Source: Chaetorhynchus papuensis
Lineage: Eukaryota > Chordata > Aves > Passeriformes > Rhipiduridae
Direction of reading: 5' to 3'
NCBI GenBank assembly: GCA_013396525.1
Contig: VWYX01000904.1
Span: 124,001 to 188,000 of the forward strand
DNA length: 64,000 nt
A program made the translations under genes and the position numbers. Position 1 is the first letter of the stretch. Every line of letters begins with the position of its first letter. This document shows, in pieces, positions 38,601 through 50,450 of the stretch. Below the pieces are notes generated by a model that saw nothing but the letters and a program-made list of their open reading frames with translations, was not told the origin of the DNA and searched no databases.

Positions 38601-40978
38601 ACTTCATTCACTGAAAAATTAGCTCAGACTTATCCAAATTTTCATGTGATCAGCCAAGGGAAGGTATTAACCAGAAAAAATAGTTACCTGCTGGATCTCA
38701 ACTTTTATAAAATAAAAACTTCATATCACTTGCACTGTCATATACATTTATATATATGTGCATAAATGTAAATTTGTAATACATGTGCCTTTGTAGAAGA
38801 TTTAAGAGAAACTCACCCCACACAGGTGAGGAGGAAGAGGACGGAATAATTCTACAATGCTCTAACAGGCCAGCTTGCCATGAGCTACATTTGAACAACA
38901 AACAAACTAATAGGAAGAAATATCAAAACTTTCCTAACAGTGTTGATATTAATGAAGTTATATTAATAGGCATTAATGGATTAGGTCACACACTCTGACT
39001 ATTACTTTTAATAGCTTCTGTTTATAGGCAGTCTTCAGATTCTACAGGGCACAGATGGAGGACCGACTCTAGTAAGCACTTTATTAGCCTTTCTGATTTC
39101 ATTAATTCAGTGACATCTAATCATGTAAAGTAAGATTAAAGATCCTGACACCCACAGCACAAAAACTAACAAACAGTATTTTTTTTGTTCCTTTCTAGAT
39201 AGCCTAATAAAATATTTAGAATAATTAGTCTGAAAACAGTAAAGAATTAGAACTGCAAATTGCATGTAACTTTAAAAAAAGTCAATTAATTAATTAATAA
39301 ACCATACAGTCTTTGACATTGCAATTTATATTCTTCAAGAGAGAAATAAAGCAAAAATACATAAACAACACACAATTAACAACACTTTGTTTTGATTATA
39401 TTGGATCACAATTAATGTTGGCCCTGGAGATCATCTTTCTACTTTGGCAGCTCCTTACACTACTTCTGTAGATTAATCCTTCCAATATTGGCACTCTCTA
39501 ATATGTGGTTTTGAACACTGCACAACACTGACACCAGTGAGGAGACGTCTCCACTGCCCTTCCTGAACCAGATCCTGCCTGTCCTTAGTGCTACATTTCA
39601 TATCTGGGCAATTTGCCACAACTGATAAAGGCTGTGACACTATTGAACACCTCCCTACCAACTGAGGACACAAAGAACTGCAAATGTCACGCAGACTGAT
39701 TAAGAGTGAGGCAAAGCAAACAGAGATCATGCACACTTTGGAAATAAAGGACCACAAGGAACCTACAATCATTCTCCATCAACAGATAAAGCAAGACTAT
39801 ATTAAACTGTTCATTCTTTTAGAGTTTCACTGCCTTAAAAACTTAGTAGCAGGTGTTCTTTTCCCCAGGGCAAAATTAGAGTTATTTGATATTACATGTG
39901 TTTATTTTACAAACAGTCTAAAATAAAATTGCAGAGACTGCCCACACCTTTGAGACTTCAGATCCTGTATTTAGATTCAAACAGGATTGATTGTAATTGT
40001 TCATGTTTTACTTTTAACAAAGTCCTCAAAAACAAAAGCCTGGGGTTTTAATCTGATCAGAGTACAACTCAACCCAAAAATTATCATGTAAAAGAGCCCT
40101 CGCACTTAAACAAAAATGTACAGGCCCAGTGATAAATCTTTGTCTACGAATACCCTACACAGGTAAAATGTCACTCAGATCATTCTAAGGCATTCATTTA
40201 TCCATACCTATAATGCTACATAAATGCTGGAGCAGAAGAGAAGAAACACTAGAAAGGTCAAAAATATGACTTTGTAGTAGTTAAGAATTAGATTAAAATA
40301 TGCAATCTTATTTTTTCATAGATATTGAAGCCCACACTTCTGTCATGGAATTTCACGTACGCTGTGGTTACAGTTTTACCCGCACCTTGTCCATGGCTGC
40401 CTAAGAACACAATGAAACTTTTCCTCCAGTTAGAAGCTACCACAAGGTGCACTATTTTGCAGCTCCTAATTTTCCAGAAATGCACTCAAAATGTAGAGTG
40501 TGCAGTTCTCCGTGCAGTCTACAAGGAAATAGATTTTCCCCAGCCTGGCAGTAAAAAGGCCTGAGCTGTTCCAAGCAAGCAGTCCAGCAATTAAAAACTG
40601 AGCAATAAACTACAATGGAGCAAAACTAGTTTTATGACAGTTGTTAAACCACCTATATTAGTCTTGCAATATTAATAATTGAAACAAAATGAGTAAAACC
40701 AATTTTTCTTATTAAATGGTCTCAAAGGAATTAAAATAATGTATTAAGTTCTTTTTAAAGATATCTGATGCTCAGCATTAGAGAAGGATCCTTTTAGTGA
40801 TTCTAAGCCTCTTGTTCATCCTTGGTAAATGAAATGTAAAAAAAAAAAAAACCCCATAACATGAAATCAGGTGAACTGCGAAAGATTAGATTAATACTAC
40901 AGGGTGATTCAGTGCCAATAAATGAATGAGGCAGGGGGAAGGGTGGTCTTTTATGTGTGAAACTGTTGTGCTTCTTAC

Positions 40979-41128
40979 CTCCAGAGCTTTCAAACGCTCC
41001 AAAAGCAACTTTGTTTTTTCTTTTTCCTCCTCAGTGCTGCTGCTTTCACTTCTTGAATCTTCATCTGCCAGAGTGCGAATTTTTTCCACGCCTTCTTTAC
41101 ATCTCCTACTGTCTTCTGACAGCTTTTC
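40979..41128 (-). CDS. NCKAP5: NCKAP5 internal exon, 150 nt (acidic-serine segment and coiled coil)
   Basis: This exon holds exactly 50 codons in phase 0 at both ends, bounded by ATTTCAG and GAG|GTAAGAAG. It starts EKLSEDSRRCKEGVEK, continues through the acidic-serine run DEDSRSESSSTEEE at residues 23-36, and ends KTKLLLERLKALE. The acidic-serine run and the final segment match NCKAP5 closely. Residues 6-21 are less like the mammalian sequence I remember. The serines lie among acidic residues in the style of casein kinase 2 sites, which is an inference from pattern only. The last 13 residues begin a leucine-rich heptad pattern continued by the next exon. The acceptor's pyrimidine tract is poor, being interrupted by a run of A's, so recognition may depend on exonic enhancers. 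Confidence 0.96.
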
Positions 41129-41692
41129 CTGAAATGATTTTTTAAAAATGTCATTACTCACAGGTGCAAATGAAGTTAACTATGCAAGTATCTCCAGTTC
41201 TCCCTTGTATATGAATGAAAAAAAGACAGAGCAAGTTTCTAGTGGCATGATTAAAGTACTAAACAAGTGGAGTCATGAAGGGTCTGTGACACATGCTATG
41301 CCAATTCTGCAAGTGAGTGCACAACTTCACTGCTACATCTACTTCAGATTTTTAAAAAGCAGAACTCATCACTTCTTTCATAACTTCCATTTTCTTCTTT
41401 AAAAATGGCAATGGAAACTGACCATACCAGCTTTCGATGCTAGCGTTTTGTCACTGAGAGATAAAGCAGTTTATTGAGGAAAAGCTAACATACGTTCATG
41501 CCTAATGTATTTCACCTTTCTTCATCTAGAGCTAATATTTGAATTATTAAATAATGGGCTGAGAATCAAGCTACCAGATGAATACTGATTTAAGATCTGC
41601 TCTAGCACATAACTGCAGAGAATCAGACTGACAACAAAACTTTCAGAAGTACCCCAATCTATTTCTAGTCAGTCAGCCTGAGTTGTTATCAG

Positions 41693-41725
41693 CTGCAGCT
41701 GCTGAGTGGACTGCAGCTGCTGAGT
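41693..41725. repeat. Short duplicated CTGCAGCTGCTGAGT motif
   Basis: The motif occurs twice, 18 bp apart, and contains overlapping CAGCTG E-box palindromes. No function is inferred. Confidence 0.6.
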
Positions 41726-42962
41726 TTTACAAGATGTCAGGAAAAATGATAGCATTGAACAGTGAATCCTGCTAACTCTGTTAATTATCTGTCCAGGCTC
41801 TCTGTTCACAGAGAGAATGAGATAAAGCAAGCAGAACATAAAGACTACAAGCAGGCAATGTTAAACATTGCCCAAAATGACAAGGCAAGCAAAAGGGGAA
41901 AAAGGAGAACTCCACAGATGCAGAGATTGAACCATCATTGGAGCACAACCTGGGAGGCACGGGCTCTACCTTGCAAACCACCTTCCCTAAACGTATGAGC
42001 AGATGCAGTGTGACAACTCATGAGAATGGAAAATGTGAGGTAAATCAACATTAAATACTGGGTGTCAAATCTAGAGAATTCCTTCAATGAGCATCTAGTC
42101 TTCTTCATGTGCCTTTCTGATCATTTTTATGTACAAAAGCTCATCCAGTCATGATCTTTGAGTTACCCAAAAGTGAGATGTTTTCCCCATAACTACTATA
42201 CAACATGCACCTTATCTAAGCATAAAAGTGTGCATTTTCATAAAAAACTGATCCAGCTTGAATAACTGTGCAGATACAACTTTGTTTGAGAGTTAACAGC
42301 AAGGCATCACCTTAACTAAACCCATAAATGTAACTGAATTAAAAATCAGCAGTCTGGATCACATTCACAACAATGTCTTTTAAAAATATCAACTAGCTTA
42401 GAAATTGACTATTACTATGTTAAAACTTTAATCAAGAATTAATTTTATATGATACCAGTTTAATTACCGAACACCCTTATGTGAAGGGTGAAGCAAAGAT
42501 CTCATTCTGAGCCCCAAAACAGAGATGTCAAAGAGCCATTCCATCAGGTTTCCAACATTAGTGCTACCCTGATCACAAAGGAACCATAAATACAGTACTT
42601 GGGCTTTATTTTTTCGTGCTTGCTACTCACTGATGCAACACTCAGGAATCTGTAAAAGAGCCGTTAAACCATTTTTGCTTCAAGTTGCCCCAAGGAGAGC
42701 ATTGAGATAAAACACTTCAATGAGCTCAGGGGAAAGAAATGACAAAGGTGTATCTCTGATGCAATTCAAATACAAACTATTATTTTTAGGAGGGAATGTG
42801 ACATGAATCAGATGTGGCTTACAACAGAAGAGAACACAAACATATGCACAGGGTCACCTTTCCTGCACAAACTCAGGGCAGCAATTTTGAAGGACAGGTA
42901 GAAGAATGCACAGGTTATGACATTTCACCAGAGAAAGGGGAGTAATGCAACTTCTCACACAG

Positions 42963-42992
42963 TAAATCCCAGCCACATAAATCCCAGCCACC
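42963..42992. repeat. 15-bp tandem duplication
   Basis: TAAATCCCAGCCACA is followed by TAAATCCCAGCCACC. Two near-identical copies. Confidence 0.9.
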
Positions 42993-45900
42993 TGTTCATC
43001 TTCTAATTACAAAATTAGATGAACTTTGCACACTAGTGGCATAATCAGGAACACACATCCTGTTTTACTTTGATGTGCACTTGAATACCTCACAAGACTA
43101 CTGTTACCCCTGCCTGAAGTACAGCTCATATTTCAAAAAGCAGTTTATTACTGAGTAATAATAAATGAGTTTCAGCATTTCAGCCGTGGAAAAGGTGCAG
43201 AACAGAGGAAAATTCTTATAACCTCAGAAATTGTGCTTAGGCATGGCATGTGCTGAGGGCACTGCCCTACCACATTCACCAGTTCCACCTGGGTGATGTC
43301 CAGTGAGGGTAGAGTGGAAAACCCACACTCCAGAAGGCAAAGAAAACAGGTGTTTGTAAAGCACCCTTTGTGCTACAAGTCAAGTCCTTAAAGAGGGAGG
43401 ATGACAAAGACTGTTGGAATGACAGAAACCTCTTGAGTGTGCAAAATCTGTTAATATCAAAGGCAGCTGGCTTCTGGGGGAGGAAGGAAGGCGCAGAGAC
43501 CTGTGAGAGGAAATGTGCATCTCCTGTGGGATGTTGGTCAAATCCCACAGAGAGCTCTGGAGTGAGTGTGCTGAAGGCAGCAAACAATGGTGTAAAGCAG
43601 CTTACTCCTTTTTTTCTCTAGAGTCCTACACTTCCTGTGTTACCTCAAATAAAGAGCATCTTTTGCCACCCCTGAACAGTCTCTGCTCATGCCTCACATA
43701 TTGCACAGTCACAGGCAGGCTGTGTTCAAGCTGAATAACAAAATCCTCCCCAGATCCAAAGTCCAGCAAAGGCAGAGTAAGTGCTGTCCTGCTGATCAGT
43801 GCAGTTTAATTTCTGGGAAAAGGTAACAGATGGAAATGATGTTCTGTAAGTAAAACAGCTTTAAAAAAAAAATGCAATAACTCTGCTCTGGGACCAGACC
43901 AATGGGTTTAAGATACATGCCTCTACCATGAGAGGATGCAAACACAGCAGCCTGATGAGAATTCTGCAGTAAAGGCTCATCTACTTCTCTACTGCTCTGT
44001 GTCAACAAAGAGACAACAAAAATATTAAAAATTCAAATCTTACTGAAACTAGGATTATGCTAATCACTGTAGACCCGTTCTCACAGAAACTAATGAGAAA
44101 CTTGCAATCAAGTCCCACATTTTGTAAGCTTCTCAGGCTGGTTTAAACTCTCATTGCTCTTCTGAAACCAACAGCATTTTGCAAATCCTAAACGAAATCC
44201 TGCCCTGACCATTATTTCTTAGTATTCAGGTTGCCCCATCAGTCAAACAAGCAGTCCACTGATGATGAACCCTTTGATGAAACACTCTGGGCCCTGTGGC
44301 CAATAGAAAACAAGGGATGGAAACAGCCCCTGCAGCCTAGGAATGGCAAGCTCTCCAGGATCAATGGAAAGATATAAATCACTAAAGACATTGATCTATG
44401 AAGCTGTACAATGCAGTGGCCTGACTGAGACTTATCAGAAAGCTGGATTTCAGTTAGCTGAACTCGGAAAGAGCAGTATAATATTCCCTCTTCCCACTAA
44501 TAAATAAAGCAAGAATAATAAATTAAGAGAGCAGGAAATCCACCTGAAATTGCAAATGATAATTTATTGGAGTTTGTGGAATGTAAAGCCAATTTTCTCT
44601 CTCATCTCTTCCACCTAGCTTTCAGAACACTGAACAAGAAAGCGTTTTCACTGTTGATAAACAGGGAGTAACTCTAGTGATAGAAAAGATCATAGGGAAG
44701 CTTTCAGAAGATAAGAGAACAAATTGCCTATTTCAGAAATTACCTCTTTCTTCATCCCAGGAAAGGCAAAAGGCTGCTAACCCTAACACTTAGTCATTGG
44801 GATGTCTTTCCTCTAAGAATTGTCACCTTCCCAAGGAAGAGAAAGGTGTCAAAGGGATACTTAGCCAGCTACTCCTTAACCATTATTATTGCAGAAATTA
44901 CGTTACTTTGAAAGTTTTATTGGCAGCACCATCAGTTGTCTGTGCTTCGCCCTTTCTTCTTTCTAAGATGCTTTCTGGGAATGACACTACACACATACAC
45001 ACACGGAAAAAGAAGTAAGGTAATAAGAGAGCTCACTTTAAAATATTTCAATTTTGCAGCTATAAAATTTCAAACCAAGAGTAAATATCAGAAAACACAA
45101 AGAAAAAAAAAAGTAGCTGGGAAAAATTATTCTAGAATTTCTTTTTACTGTAAAAACAAAGATTAGGCACCAGACAAGTGGCTAAAATAATACAAGATAG
45201 CATAATCTAGTACTGATATAACTGGACCTGGGATCCAGAGCACTGATTATAAATAAGCAATCCTTCACAAGCACATGTGACAAAAATCTGATCGAACCAA
45301 ACAAGAATTAAAAAAGATCAACATCTTTGAAATGCTGATTTTCCCAATGAGTCTTGGATGACATGAATTGCTTGTCTGGAAAGTGATAAGTAATAATTAG
45401 AGATGACGTCTTTGCTTGCAGAAGCTAAAGATCATTTCCATGTGATAAACACAATTCCTTCAGAGAAGTGAAGTTTTTCAGATGCAATGCAGTAAGGATC
45501 CCTCGGATACAAAAGATCTCTATTTCAATTTTGGGTGTCAGATTGTGATGCCTGAGTGGGATCTTCTTTTCTGAATTCCTTTTAATTCTTCAACTTCTGA
45601 AATTTATTAGAGACAAAGATTTTATAATGGTAACACATTCAAATTCTTCTGAGAGTCATGCCTGCAATTTTCCAAAAACACATTTAAATCACGCATTAAT
45701 CGACCAAGAATAAAATATATGCAGGATATATAATTAAATAGTGCTTATGATTGCTCATAATCACTTATTTGAGGAAAAAGATCAAAAAGATTCATGATGT
45801 ATCTATTAATTGTTCTTATAGAGCGGCAGTGGTAGCGGGCATCCAAGAATCCAGTCTATGTGGAACCCAAACTATGCTTACAATTCAGCACCCCCAAAAA

Positions 45901-46101
45901 CTTGGTGCTTTCTGTGGTGTGTCCAGAGCTTCCACAGGACCTTCTAAACAAGATATTTACTGAACAGTTATTTCAGTGATTGAATGTGGTGATCTGAGTA
46001 AACTACACCACACTTGTAACACTCTGTCTATAATCAAGGCAGACTCTTCACTCCAAACGCAAACTGCAGTTTACAGACCCATACACAGAATTGTTTTTGT
46101 T

Positions 46102-46648
46102 TGCACTGCTTTTGGCTGGGGTAGAGTTATTTTCTCTCACAGTAGCTGCTGTGTGGTTTGGATTTGTGCTGCAAACAGTGCTGACAACACCAAGGTATTT
46201 CATTACCGCTGAGCGGTGCCTACGCGGACCCAAGGCCTTTCGTGCTCCTCACCCCACCAGCGAGGGGCTGGGAGGGGACACAGCAGGGACAGCTGACCCC
46301 AAGTGACCCAAGGGATGTCCCAGGCCATATGACATCCTGCTCAGCAATAGAGAGGGGGAAGGCTGCCCAGGGCCCACTGCTCAGGGACCGGCTGGACACC
46401 AGGCAGTGGGGAGTGAGCAGTTGTTAACATTTGCATCACGTCTCTTTCTTGCGGTTTATTTCTCTTTGTTATTTTCCTTTCCAGTACAATTTGTTGTTGT
46501 TGTTGTTTTGTCGTAAATTTTCAATTACTGAACTATTCTTATCTCAATCCATGAGTTTTCTCACTTTTACCCTCCTAATTTTCTTCTCTCCATCCTGCTG
46601 GAGAGTCAGGTGCGGGGCTTGGTTGCCAGCTGCAGTCAAACCACAACA
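46102..46648 (+). mobile_element. Endogenous retrovirus LTR, same avian family as the one at 12091
   Basis: The start TGCACTGCTTTTGGCTGGGG aligns without gaps to the family start TGTCCTGGTTTCGGCTGGG, and the end is CAAACCACAACA. Family landmarks follow in order: GCTGGGAGGGGACACAGCAG, GACAGCTGACCCCAAGTG, CATATGACATCCTGCTCAGC, TTATCTCAATCCATGAGTTT and TCTCACTTTTACCCTCC. The two 5' ends share the layout of the 12091 copy, but the middle and length (547 bp) differ, so this is probably another subfamily. It is heavily mutated, with no clear TATA box or poly(A) hexamer, and contains a TTG microsatellite. No target-site duplication or primer site is visible, so it is a solo or isolated LTR. Confidence 0.87.
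46491..46508. repeat. TTG microsatellite inside the 46102 LTR
   Basis: Six TTG units follow CAGTACAAT. This matches the place where this LTR family carries an expandable ATT/TTG-like stretch. Confidence 0.88.
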
Positions 46649-48234
46649 GTGTATTTATAAATTGTGAAAGCTTTTCCTTGCAAGGCCATTCTATAATCTT
46701 GAGGCATTCTTAGATGATGTCTTTTCAGTGCTGTTTCCACTGCAGACCTCCTAGTGTTCAATGCTATTCTCTGTGAGCAGTATGAAATGAGAATTTCTGG
46801 ACTAGATAAAAACAGTAGATGAGGGTTTATTTGTACTTTCATTAAAAAAAACAGCCTCCAGCTATGCACCAATATCTCGGTCTGACTGCACAAGCTGTAA
46901 AAAGGCAGAAATTGCTCCAAGGACAACAGACTTAACATTCCAACAAGGTTAAATGTGTTTTCCAGTGGCACCTTGCTCCTCTTTCTCCCACACTGTGACC
47001 TCTTTTTGCTAAAAATACCCTTTGAAAATTCGCAGTATCTTCTGATGTGCTTTACAACCTATTCCATTTAGCAAAACCTGAGATGTGTAAAAGACACATA
47101 TGTTAACTCCGAGCAATGTGAAGGAAATGATGAATTCTCAAAGTGTGTCCTGCACGATTCTCAGTACAGGAGTAACCACTGGGATCTGAATATCTCTTTT
47201 CCATGTGCAACTTTAAAAAATATATATTTTTGTTATTTGCTAAAGTGAATCCCACTAAACACAGTAACCCAGGTCTTAAAAAAACGACAAACCAAATTGT
47301 AACTGAGCAAACAAGTTACAATATAAAAAAAAATTACATGCAACTAAAATTACATGCAATCAAAATTATCTCTGAGTATAAGGCTACAAATATGACTTTT
47401 GCTCTACCTTCCTTGCTTTTATCTATGTATTCAGCTGTTTTCTCTTCCTTTCTTTTCTCCCAGTGGAAGGAGAGACTAAAATACAGCTTTGCTTTAGATA
47501 GCACATCAGTAAGTGCAATAATAATATATTTTTGTTTAGCTAACAGCTTTTGTTCAGAACAAGCTGACCAAAATTGAAGGAAAACAAAGGAATGCAACAT
47601 ATCACAAAAGTTTACAGAAACATCCCAAATCGTTCATGATTTAACATTACCCTTGTCAGAAAAACATATTAGATTGTTCTTTCTCATCTCTGGATTTCAC
47701 TTACAAAGTAAAGCAGAGCAAGCAGCAATATTCCCTAGATTAAATACTTGTGATGGATAAGATGGCCAAGTACATACTTTATGTTTCTGATATGTGCCTC
47801 CCTCCACCCGCGTATCAATCTAAATGTACTCCACATTACTCTCCACTCAGAACACTCCTCACCAGTACAAGCTACCATCCCTGATGAACAGTTCTGCAGC
47901 AGCATTAATAAATTTCCCAATGATGCTTTTATTGGCTGTTCCATGCATCAGAAACACATATTTCTTTTGAAAAAGTTCCGATCAGAAAGGAGCGTAAAAG
48001 CAGAAAACCTTCAGAGTGCACTTGAGGATGAAGTGTACTCCTCAGATCAGTGAGAGGAGATGGAGTTTCTTGTCCCCAGGTCCCCAGCCCAGGAGCAGCT
48101 CCTGTCCTTAGTGAAAGGATATTCCCACTACCAACAGCACTGCCACCTCTGGTGCTGTCAGAGCCAGAATCAGAGACTGACTGAGAATATTTAGAATAGC
48201 GTCTCAACAAGGTAGAGGCCTTGTCAAGCCTTTA

Positions 48235-48644
48235 NNNNNNNNNNNNNNNNNNNNNNNNNNNNNNNNNNNNNNNNNNNNNNNNNNNNNNNNNNNNNNNNNN
48301 NNNNNNNNNNNNNNNNNNNNNNNNNNNNNNNNNNNNNNNNNNNNNNNNNNNNNNNNNNNNNNNNNNNNNNNNNNNNNNNNNNNNNNNNNNNNNNNNNNNN
48401 NNNNNNNNNNNNNNNNNNNNNNNNNNNNNNNNNNNNNNNNNNNNNNNNNNNNNNNNNNNNNNNNNNNNNNNNNNNNNNNNNNNNNNNNNNNNNNNNNNNN
48501 NNNNNNNNNNNNNNNNNNNNNNNNNNNNNNNNNNNNNNNNNNNNNNNNNNNNNNNNNNNNNNNNNNNNNNNNNNNNNNNNNNNNNNNNNNNNNNNNNNNN
48601 NNNNNNNNNNNNNNNNNNNNNNNNNNNNNNNNNNNNNNNNNNNN
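48235..48644. other. Assembly gap, 410 N
   Basis: A run of N within the intron between the 91-nt and 150-nt exons. Both flanks are ordinary single-copy-looking DNA. The size may be an estimate. Open frames spanning it are artefacts. Confidence 0.99.
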
Positions 48645-50320
48645 CCCACCTTTATTCCCTTACTCCTGTCTAGTCTCTGTTTCTAGAAGGCCTCTAAAGG
48701 GATCAGACCATTCCAGAGGTGGCTCTTCCATGCCAGGTTTCAGACACAGCAGTGGCAGGGCAGTGCCCAGGAGCTCACTGTGTTCCTCATTCTTCTCAAA
48801 ATGAAAAGCTCCAGTTACACTGATTAGCAAAGTTGCCAGCAGGAAAAAAGAACTCTTCTAAGAAGCTGCTCCTTCTTCATATATGCATATAAGGTAATAG
48901 GAGAATAATATTCAGTGTGATTTTTCATGCAGATACTCTCTTAGAAATCAGTTCATTATAGTACCACACTTAAAGTGATAATCTTTCCTTCCAGGAAACC
49001 TGTATGTAACATTTGAACTTTAGGAAAGGGTTTGTAAGTATTATAGTAACTACACTTGACTAAAGCTACGGTATTAAATACCTTCCTTTGACTGAAGTAG
49101 AAATAAACCAAACTATTCTGAAATACAAATTCAGTAAATTTTATGTAACAGCAATTACAGCAACAAAATTCTTCTGGATTTAAATTTCTAGAAATGAGCC
49201 AATTTTCCTTCCATAGTATTCTGGAATGAGAGCAATGTATTAACTAATGAGTTCTCACCATTGCTTACAATTGCAGAAACTGACCGAAGAAATTATGCGT
49301 GGGATCAGGAAAAAAAATTGGTACATTATTCCATTACTAGGCAATTGTTTTGCACGTGCCAGGGAATAGTTTCATGTCTCCCAGCCTTGTCAGGGAAACT
49401 TCTGAAAGAAGATCAGAATTCATCTTCATGCAGAAATAAAATGTAGGAACAATCATTCCAGGTTAGATCAAAACTTCAACTTTTCAAATACGTTATTACA
49501 ATTCAGATTAACTCTCTCAACTTATCTTGATCAGAAGAGCACTCTCTTTCCAAAATTTACTAGTGTAGTGCTAAGTGAGTTCTTATGTTAAAATAGTTTT
49601 CAAAGACATAATGATTATGAATTCAGCATAATCTCCTTTTTTTTTTTTGCCTCAGAAATTAAGTAAACTTTAGGGGTTTTTTTTAACTTTTTAAAATTTA
49701 ATAACTAGCTTTGCTTTCTGCTGGTTTGAAAATATCAAGGAAATAATATCAAAATGCAGACTGAACAGTATCCTACAGGGAGATGGGGAAGTACTGAGAG
49801 AGAAAGCCACTTGACCATATATAAGTTCATTTATTTGGGGAAAGTTAAACATTTATGTTCAGGCAATGGGTGACTTTTGTGGATTCACTCCTAAAGTTCG
49901 AAGATACAGTAAAAGACAGAACCACTGTATTGTAGAGGGAAATGTAAACTAGAATTACAGTCAGTATAATACAATTTAATACCATCAAATCAGACAATCT
50001 TTACCTCTTGATGTTGTAGGTGTCTGGAGGATGTGTGATGGATTAAAGTGCTGGTATAATGGCACCTGCACACTGTGAAAATGTGCATCTGTGTCTGGAG
50101 ACCTCATCTGTCCTTGTGCAAACTCAGTGCTTCAAGGATTGGCACTGCATTCTCAAACTAATCCCCTGACGGCAGGAAAGGTGGCCAGGGTCAGGCAAAA
50201 GCTGTGGGTGATTGGATATGATCAAAGACTGTGCAAACACGTGGATAACTCTTGTGTAAATACAGGACATCCTTGTTCTGCTTCCGCTTTAATTTTCCTA
50301 GTTCTTCATTTTGAGAGGTA

Positions 50321-50450
50321 GCCAAGGCCAGGTTGGGCGGGGCTTGGAGCAACCTGGTCTAGTGGAAGGTGTCCCTGCCCAAGGCAGGGGGTTGGAACGA
50401 GATGATCTTTAAGGTCTCTTCCGACACAAAAAATGTTGTGACTCATGACT
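50321..50450 (+). mobile_element. CR1 LINE tail
   Basis: The sequence matches the CR1 3' UTR: GCCAAGGCCAGGTTGGGCGG, GCAACCTGGTCTAGTGGAAG, GTGTCCCTGCCCAAGGCAGG, then GATGATCTTTAAGGTC and a decayed tail. It is a 5'-truncated fragment of about 130 bp, antisense to NCKAP5. The last 25 bases are diverged and the 3' boundary is approximate. Confidence 0.88.

Larger units (their letters stand above)
19141..40978 (-). other. NCKAP5 intron, 21,838 bp
   Basis: This is the largest intron in the window, between the 150-nt and 69-nt exons. It holds a short CR1 tail (23142-23206), a 17-bp triple repeat (22975-23025), an A/G-rich imperfect repeat (20741-20831) and a six-unit CAG tract (29638-29655). A GC-rich patch at about 31400-31760 has no identity I can assign. 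The rest is AT-rich, with short open frames on both strands that lack any recognisable family or splice context. Confidence 0.82.

Noticed and set aside
12091..46648. The 12091 and 46102 LTRs as the two ends of one provirus
   Set aside because: They are 34 kb apart, strongly diverged, of different length, and NCKAP5 exons lie between them.
48221..48673. Open frames of 150 and 141 codons on both strands
   Set aside because: They run through the N gap and are artefacts of unread bases.
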